Source: Bacillota bacterium
GTDB taxonomy: Bacteria; Bacillota; Clostridia; Oscillospirales; CAG-382
Direction of reading: 5' to 3'
Assembly: GCA_029550965.1 (NCBI GenBank)
Contig: JAKPGJ010000036.1
Location: 58,138 to 122,137 of the forward strand
Length of the DNA stretch: 64,000 bases
Shown in pieces: positions 42,852 through 50,167 of the stretch. A program made the translations under genes and the position numbers. Position 1 is the first letter of the stretch. Every line of letters begins with the position of its first letter. The notes below the pieces were generated by a model that made no database searches, was not told where the DNA came from, and was given only the letters and a program-made list of their open reading frames with translations.

Positions 42852-44174
42852 ATGGCTGAATACAAGCATTCGGTTGCGCTGGACATTGAAAAGTGCAAAG
42901 GCTGCACAACGTGTCTGAAGCGTTGTCCGACGGAAGCGATCCGAATCCGAAACGGCCATGCCGAGATCAATTCCATGCGCTGTATCGACTGCGGCGAATG
43001 TATCAGGCTTTGCCCTTATAAAGCGAAAAAAGCGATTAGCGACAAACTTGATTCGATTAAAAACTACAAATATAAAATTGCTTTGCCGCCCCCTTCCCTT
43101 TACGGACAGTTCGACGGTCTTGAAGATGTGGATTATGTCCTGCAGGGGCTTCTTGACATCGGGTTCGACGACGTTTTCGAAGTGGCGAGAGCGGCGGAGC
43201 TTGTTTCCGGGTACACGCGGCATTTTTTGAACAATCCGGGCATTAAAAAGCCGGTCATTTCGTCCGCCTGCCCCGTCATTGTTCGCCTGATAAGCCTGCG
43301 GTTCCCCTTCCTGTGCGAAAATGTAATGCCTTTACTGCCGCCGATGGAGATTGCCGGCATGCTTGCGAAAAAGCAGGCGATGGAGAAGCATCCCGAGCTG
43401 AAAGAATCGGATATCGCGACCTGCTTTATCTCCCCCTGCCCCGCGAAGGTCAGTTATGTGAAAAACAATTTTTCCCAGACGACTTATGTCGATTGCATTG
43501 TCTCCATGAACGAGGTGTTCTTCCCGCTTTTGGCGGCGATGAAGAAAATAAAGAACCCGCAGCCGGTTTCGCGGTCCGGCATTATCGGCATCAGCTGGGC
43601 GTCCACGGGCGGCGAAGCGTCCGCGATTTTCAACGACAAGTACCTTGCCGCCGACGGAATCGAGAACGTGATGAAGGTGCTCGACAACATCGACAACGGC
43701 TCTTTCCCGGAGCTGGAGTTTATCGAGCTGAACGCCTGTCACGGCGGCTGCGTGGGCGGCGTTCTGACGGTCGAAAACCCGTATATCGCAAAAGCCCGGC
43801 TGCAGACGTTAAGACGGTATCTCCCGGTTTCCCAGAACTGGAATTACAATAAAGACAAAGACAACAAATACGTACCCGACGATTACAAAATACCGAACGA
43901 ACTTCAGTATTGTCCGGTTTCGCAGCTTGCAGAGAACACCAACGAAGCCATTAAAAAGATGGCGGATATTCAGAAGGTGCTCGAGCGCCTGCCCGGCATC
44001 GACTGCGGCTCCTGCGGCTCCCCGAACTGTCAGGCGTTTGCCTACGACGTCGTAAAGGGCGAAGCGGACGAGAACGAGTGTATCGTAAAAATGCGGGAAC
44101 GCATCAAGGAACTGCTGGCCGAGGAAAAAGAAAGAGAAAAAACCGAAAGCGTCGGCGGTCAGAAAACGGAGTGA
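42852..44174 (+). CDS. Sensory-type [FeFe] hydrogenase-like protein (HydS-like, no PAS domain)
   Basis: N-terminal 2x[4Fe-4S] ferredoxin (Cys15/18/21/25 and 44/47/50/54), then a hydrogenase large-subunit domain with altered H-cluster motifs: SSACP (Cys140), SPCPAK (Cys196) and NACHGGCVGG (Cys296, Cys300). Ala139 stands where catalytic enzymes often have the proton-relay Cys, and Ser194 where they have Met. A C-terminal domain with Cys385/388/393/410 (DCGSCGSPNC) likely binds another [4Fe-4S]. This set matches putative sensory hydrogenases, but the PAS domain of HydS is missing. The 440 residues end in a charged tail. GAGAGGTG precedes ATG 42852. Confidence 0.85.
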   Translation: MAEYKHSVALDIEKCKGCTTCLKRCPTEAIRIRNGHAEINSMRCIDCGECIRLCPYKAKKAISDKLDSIKNYKYKIALPPPSLYGQFDGLEDVDYVLQGLLDIGFDDVFEVARAAELVSGYTRHFLNNPGIKKPVISSACPVIVRLISLRFPFLCENVMPLLPPMEIAGMLAKKQAMEKHPELKESDIATCFISPCPAKVSYVKNNFSQTTYVDCIVSMNEVFFPLLAAMKKIKNPQPVSRSGIIGISWASTGGEASAIFNDKYLAADGIENVMKVLDNIDNGSFPELEFIELNACHGGCVGGVLTVENPYIAKARLQTLRRYLPVSQNWNYNKDKDNKYVPDDYKIPNELQYCPVSQLAENTNEAIKKMADIQKVLERLPGIDCGSCGSPNCQAFAYDVVKGEADENECIVKMRERIKELLAEEKEREKTESVGGQKTE

Positions 44175-44180
44175 GCAGCG

Positions 44181-44507
44181 TTGACAGTAAACAACCTTGT
44201 AGAAAAGATGTCGCTTGAGGTTTTGAACCTCTCGGACGGAGAGAAAACCGTCACCGGCGGATACACCGGCGACCTTCTTAGCTGGGTGATGAGCAGAGCT
44301 TCCGCCGGCGACGCGTGGATTACCATTATGAGCAACATCAATATCATCGCTGTCGCGTCACTTTGCGACGTTTCCTGCATTATTCTTGCTGAAAACGCCG
44401 AAGCGGAGCAGTCGGTTGTTTCCCTTGCGGCTGAGAAAAAAATCAACCTGCTTCGAAGCGAAAAGAGCAGCTTTGCGCTGAGCTGCGAGCTCGGCAGGCT
44501 TCTTTAA
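44181..44507 (+). CDS. DRTGG-like protein 2 of the hydrogenase operon
   Basis: A 108-residue protein, MTVNNLVEKMSLEVLNLSDG, then GGYTGDLLSWVMSRASAGDAWITIMSNINIIAVA and ALSCELGRLL; this is the short DRTGG-type domain often found next to the previous gene. The start is TTG 44181, with GGAG about nine bases upstream overlapping the end of the HydS-like gene, so translation is coupled. Seven bases separate it from the PHP gene. Role unknown. Confidence 0.78.
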   Translation: MTVNNLVEKMSLEVLNLSDGEKTVTGGYTGDLLSWVMSRASAGDAWITIMSNINIIAVASLCDVSCIILAENAEAEQSVVSLAAEKKINLLRSEKSSFALSCELGRLL

Positions 44508-44513
44508 ATCAAA

Positions 44514-45233
44514 ATGAAAATCTATTATGACTTGCACGTTCATTCCTGTCTTTCTCCCTGCGCGGACGACGACATGACGCCCAACAACATCGCCGGCATG
44601 GCGAAAATCGCCGGGCTGCAGGTCATCGCGCTGACCGACCATAATTCCTGCAAAAACTGCCCCGCTTTCTTTGAAGCCTGCAAGAAGCAGAACGTCACGC
44701 CGATTGCGGGCATGGAACTGACCACCGCCGAGGATATTCACCTGATTTGTCTGTTCCCCTCGCTGGAAAGCGCGATGGCGTTCGACAAAGAAGTGGAAAA
44801 AAAACGGTTTCTGATTAAAAACAAACCCGAAGTTTTCGGCAGGCAGATTATTATGGACGAAAACGACGACGTTATCGGCTACGAGGAGAACCTGCTTCCG
44901 AACGCGACTACCCTTTCGATTGAAGCGGCGTTCGCGCTCGCTTCGGAATACGGCGCGGCCGCGTATCCGGCGCATATCGACCGCGACGCAAACGGGATAC
45001 TCTCGACGCTCGGAACCTTCCCGGACACTCCCCCGTTTCGGTGCGCCGAGCTGAAAGATGTTTCGGAATATGAAAAACTGGCAAAAAAACATCCGGTTCT
45101 TGCGCAAAAGAAAATCATCGCCAGTTCGGACGCGCATTCTTTATGGGAAATAAGCGACCCCGTCAACAGCTTTGATTTTGAAAAAAGCGACGATATCGCA
45201 AAAACGCTTTTAAACCATTTAAACGGACGATGA
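44514..45233 (+). CDS. PHP-domain phosphoesterase (TrpH/RNase AM-like)
   Basis: Metal-dependent phosphoesterase. Motifs: YDLHVHSCLSPCADDDMTP (HxH), VIALTDHNSCKN, GMELTTAEDIHLICLF, AYPAHIDRDANG and IASSDAHSLWEI. The 239 residues fit stand-alone PHP proteins of the TrpH group, known to act on nucleotides or short RNA. It lies inside the hydrogenase operon and overlaps the next start by 4 bases (ATGA), so it belongs to the same unit. The substrate in this context is unknown. Confidence 0.88.
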   Translation: MKIYYDLHVHSCLSPCADDDMTPNNIAGMAKIAGLQVIALTDHNSCKNCPAFFEACKKQNVTPIAGMELTTAEDIHLICLFPSLESAMAFDKEVEKKRFLIKNKPEVFGRQIIMDENDDVIGYEENLLPNATTLSIEAAFALASEYGAAAYPAHIDRDANGILSTLGTFPDTPPFRCAELKDVSEYEKLAKKHPVLAQKKIIASSDAHSLWEISDPVNSFDFEKSDDIAKTLLNHLNGR

Positions 45234-45787
45234 AAGAATTATCGCTAAATATACTGGATATTGCAATGAATTCGGTCGGCGCGGGCGCGAAAAACATCGC
45301 CATCGCGCTGGACGAAGACGACGACAGCCTGCGGATCGTGATTGAAGACGATGGCTGCGGCATGACAAAAGAACAGGTCGAAAAACTGTCGGACCCGTTT
45401 TACACGACGAGAACCACCCGTAAAGTCGGGCTCGGCGTTCCGCTCTTTAAGCTGGCTGCGGAACAGACCGGCGGTTCTCTGGACATCCGGTCGGTGCCGG
45501 TGAGCGAGAGCGAAAAAGAACACGGAACGAAAGTAACGGCGGTATTCAACAAAAAGCATATCGACCACACGCCGCTTGGCGACCTGGTATCCACCATGGT
45601 AACGCTCATACAGGGAAATCCCGACATCGACTTTCTGTTTTTGCATACCGTCAACGGCAAATCGGTCCGTCTCTCGACCGCCGAAATGCGAAAGGAACTC
45701 GGCGACGTTCCGCTGTCCAACGGCGAGGTTCTAAATTGGATTAAGGAATATCTGACCGAACAGTATAAAGAAATCGAAAGGTTATAA
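45230..45787 (+). CDS. Histidine-kinase-like ATPase (HATPase_c) protein
   Basis: A 185-residue protein with the GHKL fold: LNILDIAMNSVGAGAKNIAIAL (N-box), VIEDDGCGMTKEQVEKLSDPFYTTR (G1/F-box), KVGLGVPLFKLAAEQTGG (G2). There is no dimerisation or phospho-acceptor histidine domain, so it is not a complete sensor kinase. Start ATG overlaps the PHP stop. It is the second HATPase protein in the operon. A 171-base gap with a damaged small ORF follows. Confidence 0.85.
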   Translation: MKELSLNILDIAMNSVGAGAKNIAIALDEDDDSLRIVIEDDGCGMTKEQVEKLSDPFYTTRTTRKVGLGVPLFKLAAEQTGGSLDIRSVPVSESEKEHGTKVTAVFNKKHIDHTPLGDLVSTMVTLIQGNPDIDFLFLHTVNGKSVRLSTAEMRKELGDVPLSNGEVLNWIKEYLTEQYKEIERL

Positions 45788-45853
45788 CCCTGTTCATAAT
45801 ATTCACTGTTTTCCCGGTTGGAAATTATATAAAATAAACTTAAGAAAGGATAT

Positions 45854-45962
45854 ATGTTAGAAGGCGATTTTAAAATGCGGTATTGCTGCAGTCCTGCTTA
45901 AAAGGTTCGGCGCAGCTGCCGCTTTCGGTGAAAAAGCCGAGGAAAGGTATGGTATGATATGA
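45854..45962 (+). pseudogene. Possible small ORF with a frameshift in the hydrogenase operon
   Basis: AAAGGA precedes ATG 45854. The direct frame ends after 15 residues (stop 45899-45901). Dropping one A from AAAA at 45872-45875 would continue through CGIAAVLLKRFGAAAAFGEK to a TGA at 45960 that overlaps the next ATG by 4 bases, as seen for other genes here. The codon choice of that second frame looks like real coding sequence. Either a decayed small gene, a leader peptide, or chance. Confidence 0.4.
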
Positions 45963-46324
45963 AAACATTAGCTGAACTCGCTGCTATCAGAGAAAAAATG
46001 AAAGACAAGGTAGCGCTGCGTGAAGAAGGCTCTGCCGCAACGCGTATTGTTGTCGGTATGGCTACCTGCGGCATCGCGGCAGGTGCAAGACCGGTTTTGA
46101 ACACCTTTGTTGAGGAAGTCAGCAAAGCGGGCCTTTTGGACAAGGTAATGGTTACCCAGACCGGCTGCATCGGCATCTGTCAGTACGAACCGGTCGTCGA
46201 GGTTTACACGCCGAGCGGAAAGGTTACGTATGTAAAAGTTACGCCCGAAAAAGCGAAACGCATCGTCGAAGAGCATATCAAGGGCGGAAAAGTTATAACC
46301 GAGTACACAATCGGAAACAAGTAA
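45959..46324 (+). CDS. hndB: [2Fe-2S] thioredoxin-like hydrogenase subunit (HndB type)
   Basis: Small ferredoxin-like subunit found with HndA/C/D. Cysteines appear in GMATCGIAAGARPVL (Cys37) and QTGCIGICQYEP (about residues 68-79), the thioredoxin-like [2Fe-2S] pattern with one of four cysteines less obvious (Cys37, 70, 74 are the visible ones). The 121 residues fit. AGGAAAGG precedes ATG 45959. It lies between the regulatory set and the large hydrogenase subunits. Confidence 0.85.
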   Translation: MKTLAELAAIREKMKDKVALREEGSAATRIVVGMATCGIAAGARPVLNTFVEEVSKAGLLDKVMVTQTGCIGICQYEPVVEVYTPSGKVTYVKVTPEKAKRIVEEHIKGGKVITEYTIGNK

Positions 46325-46389
46325 CGGCATTTCATTTTCTGCAAAAACAATAACCAAACCAAATAGAAAGGAAAAATAACGGTTATATT

Positions 46390-48183
46390 ATGATACGTTC
46401 ACATGTATTGATATGCGCCGGTTCTGGATGTACCTCATCAAAAAGCCTTTACGTGAAAGAAGCGCTCGAAAAGGAATTGGTTCGCCATCATCTGGAAGAT
46501 GAGATAAAAGTCGTTCAGACCGGATGCTTTGGACTTTGCGCGCTCGGTCCGATTATGATTATTTACCCCGAGGGTACTTTTTACAGCATGGTAACAGTTG
46601 AAGATGTTCCCGAAATCGTCGAGGAACATCTGCTCAAAGGCAGGGTCGTAACCCGTCTTACTTACAAAGACCCTGCAAAAGAAGAGGAGAGCGGACCCAC
46701 TTCTCTTTCGGACACGTTATTCTTCAAAAAGCAGAAGCGCGTCGCGCTCAGAAACTGCGGCGTCATCAACCCCGAGAATATTGACGAGTACATAGCGATG
46801 GACGGCTATACCGCGCTCGGCAAGGTTCTGACCGAAATGACGCCCGAGCAGGTTATTCAGGTCATCAAAGACAGCGGCCTGCGCGGAAGAGGCGGCGGCG
46901 GATTCCCGACCGGCATGAAGTGGCAGTTTGCCGCGAACAATCAGGCCGACCAGAAGTATGTCGTCTGCAACGCCGACGAGGGCGACCCCGGCGCGTTCAT
47001 GGACAGAAGCATTCTGGAAGGCGATCCGCACTCGGTTCTTGAGGCGATGGCGATCGCCGGCTACGCGATCGGCGCAAACGAGGGCTACATTTATGTCAGA
47101 GCGGAGTATCCGATCGCGATTCAGCGTCTGCAAATCGCAATAGACCAGGCAAGAAAGTACAACCTGCTTGGCAAGAATATATTCAATTCCGGATTTGATT
47201 TCGATATTTACTTGAGATTCGGCGCAGGCGCCTTCGTCTGCGGCGAGGAGACCGCTTTGCTCACTTCGATCGAAGGTCACAGAGGCGAGCCGCGTCCCCG
47301 TCCTCCGTTCCCGGCGGTTAAGGGACTGTTCGGTAAGCCCACCATCATCAACAATGTCGAAACCTACGCGAACATTCCGGAGATCATCAACAAAGGCGCG
47401 GAATGGTTCCAGGCCATGGGCACCGAGAAGTCCAAGGGCACAAAAGTTTTCGCGCTCGGCGGAAAAATCAGGCACACCGGACTGGTTGAGATTCCGATGG
47501 GCACCACGCTGCGCGAAATCGTATATGAAATCGGCGGCGGCATCCCCGGCGGCAAGAAGTTTAAGGCCGCGCAGACCGGCGGTCCTTCTGGCGGATGCAT
47601 ACCCGCGTCTTTGATCGACACGCCTGTCGATTACGATACGCTGACCGCAATCGGCTCGATGATGGGTTCCGGCGGTCTGATCGTCATGGACGAAGACAAC
47701 TGCATGGTCGATATCGCGAAATTCTTCCTCAGATTTACCGTTGACGAGTCCTGCGGCAAGTGCGTTCCCTGCCGTATCGGCACAAGAAGAATGCTGGAAA
47801 TCCTTGACCGCATCACCGAAGGCAAAGGCGAAGAAGGCGATATCGAAAAACTTGAGGAAATGGGATACAGCATCAAAGCGACCGCTTTGTGCGGACTCGG
47901 ACAGACCGCGCCCAACCCGGTTCTCTCGACCATTCGCTATTTCAGAGACGAATACGAAGCGCACATCAAGGAAAAACGCTGCCCCGCCCACGTCTGCAAG
48001 GCGCTCGCGCAGTACAGCATCAACCCCGAACTCTGCAAAGGCTGCAGCCTGTGCGCGAAGAAGTGCCCCGTCGGCGCGATCAGCGGCGAACTCAAGAAGA
48101 CCTATGTCATTGACGTCAGCAAGTGCATTAAGTGCGGCGTTTGCATGGAAGTCTGCAAGTTCGGCGCTGTTGAGAAGAAGTAA
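46390..48183 (+). CDS. hndC: Flavin/NAD(P)H-binding hydrogenase subunit (HndC/NuoF type)
   Basis: Carries NAD(P)(H), FMN and Fe-S clusters and is the likely bifurcation site of the complex. Domains: N-terminal thioredoxin-like [2Fe-2S] (CAGSGCTSS and TGCFGLCALGP), NuoF core with GRGGGGFPTGMKW, NADEGDPGAFMDRS and the [4Fe-4S] site ESCGKCVPCRIG, then a C-terminal 2x[4Fe-4S] ferredoxin (CKGCSLCAKKCP and CIKCGVCMEVC). The 597 residues fit. The nearest ribosome binding site (AAAGGA) is about 18 bases from ATG 46390, unusually far, so translation may be weak or coupled. Confidence 0.94.
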   Translation: MIRSHVLICAGSGCTSSKSLYVKEALEKELVRHHLEDEIKVVQTGCFGLCALGPIMIIYPEGTFYSMVTVEDVPEIVEEHLLKGRVVTRLTYKDPAKEEESGPTSLSDTLFFKKQKRVALRNCGVINPENIDEYIAMDGYTALGKVLTEMTPEQVIQVIKDSGLRGRGGGGFPTGMKWQFAANNQADQKYVVCNADEGDPGAFMDRSILEGDPHSVLEAMAIAGYAIGANEGYIYVRAEYPIAIQRLQIAIDQARKYNLLGKNIFNSGFDFDIYLRFGAGAFVCGEETALLTSIEGHRGEPRPRPPFPAVKGLFGKPTIINNVETYANIPEIINKGAEWFQAMGTEKSKGTKVFALGGKIRHTGLVEIPMGTTLREIVYEIGGGIPGGKKFKAAQTGGPSGGCIPASLIDTPVDYDTLTAIGSMMGSGGLIVMDEDNCMVDIAKFFLRFTVDESCGKCVPCRIGTRRMLEILDRITEGKGEEGDIEKLEEMGYSIKATALCGLGQTAPNPVLSTIRYFRDEYEAHIKEKRCPAHVCKALAQYSINPELCKGCSLCAKKCPVGAISGELKKTYVIDVSKCIKCGVCMEVCKFGAVEKK

Positions 48184-48197
48184 GGAGGATAACGGAT

Positions 48198-49949
48198 ATG
48201 AACACAGTAACCTTAACCATAGACGGTGTGAAAGTCACCGTTCCCGCCAATTACACCATTTTGGAAGCGGCGAGAGAAGCAAACGTCAATATCCCTACCC
48301 TCTGTTATTTAAAGGACGTCAACCAGATCGGCGCCTGCCGTATTTGCCTTGTTGAAGTAAAAGGAGCAAGAGGTCTTCAAGCCGCCTGCGTATCCCCTGT
48401 CGGCGACGGCATGGAGGTTAAAACCAATACCGAAAAACTCCGCAAATACCGCAGATTCAATCTTGAACTGATATTATCCAACCATAACAGAGAATGCACG
48501 ACCTGTATCAGAAGCAACAGCTGCGAACTGCAGACGCTCTGCAGCCAGCTCGGCGTAAACGATTATCCCTATGACGGCGAGAAATCGGTTACGAAGGTGG
48601 ACGACGTAGGTCCTTCCATCGTAAGGGACAACAGCAAATGCATCGTCTGCCGCCGCTGCGTTTCCACCTGCAACAACATTCAGGATATCGGCGCCATCGG
48701 CGTTTCGCAGCGCGGATTTAAGACCACCATCGGCTGCATTTACGGAAAAAGCCTTGCGGAATCGCCCTGCGTCAACTGCGGACAGTGCATTACCGCCTGC
48801 CCGGTCGGCGCGCTCCATGAGAAAGAGAATATCGACGATGTCTGGGCGGCTTTGAACGACCCGAACAAGCACGTCGTCGTTCAGACCGCGCCCGCCGTCA
48901 GAGCTACGCTCGGCGAAGAGTTCGGCCTGCCGATCGGAACCTCCGTCACCGGCAAGATGGTCGCCGCGCTCAGAAGGCTCGGCTTTGCGAAGGTATTCGA
49001 TACCGACTTCGGCGCAGACCTAACCATCGTCGAGGAGGGCACGGAGCTGATCCACAGGCTGAAAGAAGGCGGCGTTCTTCCGATGATTACGTCCTGCTCG
49101 CCCGGCTGGGTTAAATACTGCGAGACCTTCTACCCCGAGTTTATCCCGAACCTTTCATCCTGCAAATCCCCGCATGAGATGACGGGCGCCATTATCAAGA
49201 GCTACTACGCTGAAAAAGCAGGCATTGACCCGAAAGACATTTATGTCGTTTCGATCATGCCCTGCACGGCGAAGAAGTTCGAGGCGCAGAGACCCGAGCT
49301 TTCGAACAACGGACTTCAGGATGTCGACGCTGTTCTTACCGTCAGAGAGCTTGCGAAAATGATTAAAGCCGCAGGCATTGATTTCGCAAGACTGCCCGAT
49401 GAGGATTACGATAAGCTGCTCGGCGAGTCCACCGGCGCGGGCGTTATCTTCGGCGCGACCGGCGGCGTTATGGAAGCCGCGCTGCGTACGGTTTACGAGC
49501 TTGTGACCGGCAAGACGCTTGAGAACGTCGATCTGACCGCCGTTAGAGGCACCGACGGCATTAAGGAAGCCGAAATTGATTTGAACGGAAAGACCGTCCG
49601 CGTCGCTGTCGCGCACGGAACCGGAAACGCATCCAAACTGCTGGATATGGTCAAAAACGGCGAGAAGCAGTATGATTTCATCGAGATTATGGGCTGCCCG
49701 GGCGGCTGCGTAACCGGCGGCGGCACCCCGATTCGTTCCGCTACCGAAGTGTCCTACATTGATCTCAAGCGCGCAAGAGCAAAAGCGCTTTACAACGAGG
49801 ACAGGAGCAAAGCAAAGAGAAAATCGCATGAAAACGCTGAGTTAAAACAGCTTTACAAAGATTTCCTCGGCGAGTTCGGCGGACATAAAGCGCACGAACT
49901 GCTCCACACCCATTATCAGAAGCGCGATAAGTACACGTTTGAAGACTAA
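48198..49949 (+). CDS. hndD: [FeFe] hydrogenase catalytic subunit (HndD/HydA type)
   Basis: Produces H2 with an H-cluster. N-terminal [2Fe-2S] domain (Cys36, 47, 50, 64), the NHNREC/CIRSNSC/C cluster site (His96, Cys100, 103, 109 region), two [4Fe-4S] motifs (CIVCRRCVSTC and CVNCGQCITAC), then the H-domain: L1 ITSCSPGW (Cys300), L2 MPCTAKKFE (Cys356), GATGGVMEAALRT and L3 MGCPGGCVTGGG (Cys500, Cys504); a small-subunit-like C-terminal tail follows. L1 has Cys-Ser where many hydrogenases have Cys-Cys. AAGGAGG precedes ATG 48198. No HydE/F/G maturases are in the window. Confidence 0.95.
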   Translation: MNTVTLTIDGVKVTVPANYTILEAAREANVNIPTLCYLKDVNQIGACRICLVEVKGARGLQAACVSPVGDGMEVKTNTEKLRKYRRFNLELILSNHNRECTTCIRSNSCELQTLCSQLGVNDYPYDGEKSVTKVDDVGPSIVRDNSKCIVCRRCVSTCNNIQDIGAIGVSQRGFKTTIGCIYGKSLAESPCVNCGQCITACPVGALHEKENIDDVWAALNDPNKHVVVQTAPAVRATLGEEFGLPIGTSVTGKMVAALRRLGFAKVFDTDFGADLTIVEEGTELIHRLKEGGVLPMITSCSPGWVKYCETFYPEFIPNLSSCKSPHEMTGAIIKSYYAEKAGIDPKDIYVVSIMPCTAKKFEAQRPELSNNGLQDVDAVLTVRELAKMIKAAGIDFARLPDEDYDKLLGESTGAGVIFGATGGVMEAALRTVYELVTGKTLENVDLTAVRGTDGIKEAEIDLNGKTVRVAVAHGTGNASKLLDMVKNGEKQYDFIEIMGCPGGCVTGGGTPIRSATEVSYIDLKRARAKALYNEDRSKAKRKSHENAELKQLYKDFLGEFGGHKAHELLHTHYQKRDKYTFED

Positions 49950-49962
49950 TAAATTATAAAAT

Positions 49963-50014
49963 ATACCCGTAAGCGAAAAACTTTTCGACAAAATTCGCCT
50001 ACGGGTATTTTTTT
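49963..50014 (+). terminator. Rho-independent terminator of the hydrogenase operon
   Basis: Long stem ATACCCGTAAGCGAA/TTCGCCTACGGGTAT (one mismatch) with a loop of about 16 bases and a run of seven T. Confidence 0.9.
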
Positions 50015-50093
50015 GTCGTTTTAATATGTGTTAAGATTTCATAAAGATGATCTAACTACTCGCTAATTTTTTATAAATATAGAACAATATGTA

Positions 50094-50122
50094 TTGCATA
50101 TGTGAACTTCAAATGCTATTAT
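50094..50122 (+). promoter_or_regulatory. Sigma-A type promoter for hppA
   Basis: TTGCAT (50094-50099), 17-base spacer, TATTAT (50117-50122), 46 bases before the chosen hppA start. It argues against the upstream GTG at 50102. Confidence 0.6.
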
Positions 50123-50167
50123 GTTAATGATTTGTGCAAATTTCTTTACAGAACGGAGTTGGTATTT

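Noticed and set aside
46717..47991. 424-codon open frame on the minus strand
   Set aside because: Antisense shadow of the NuoF-like hydrogenase subunit, with Arg/Asp/Gly-rich composition typical of such shadows.
50102..50167. N-terminal extension of the pyrophosphatase from GTG 50102
   Set aside because: It begins inside the likely promoter, and ATG 50168 has a well-placed ribosome binding site and a normal N-terminus.
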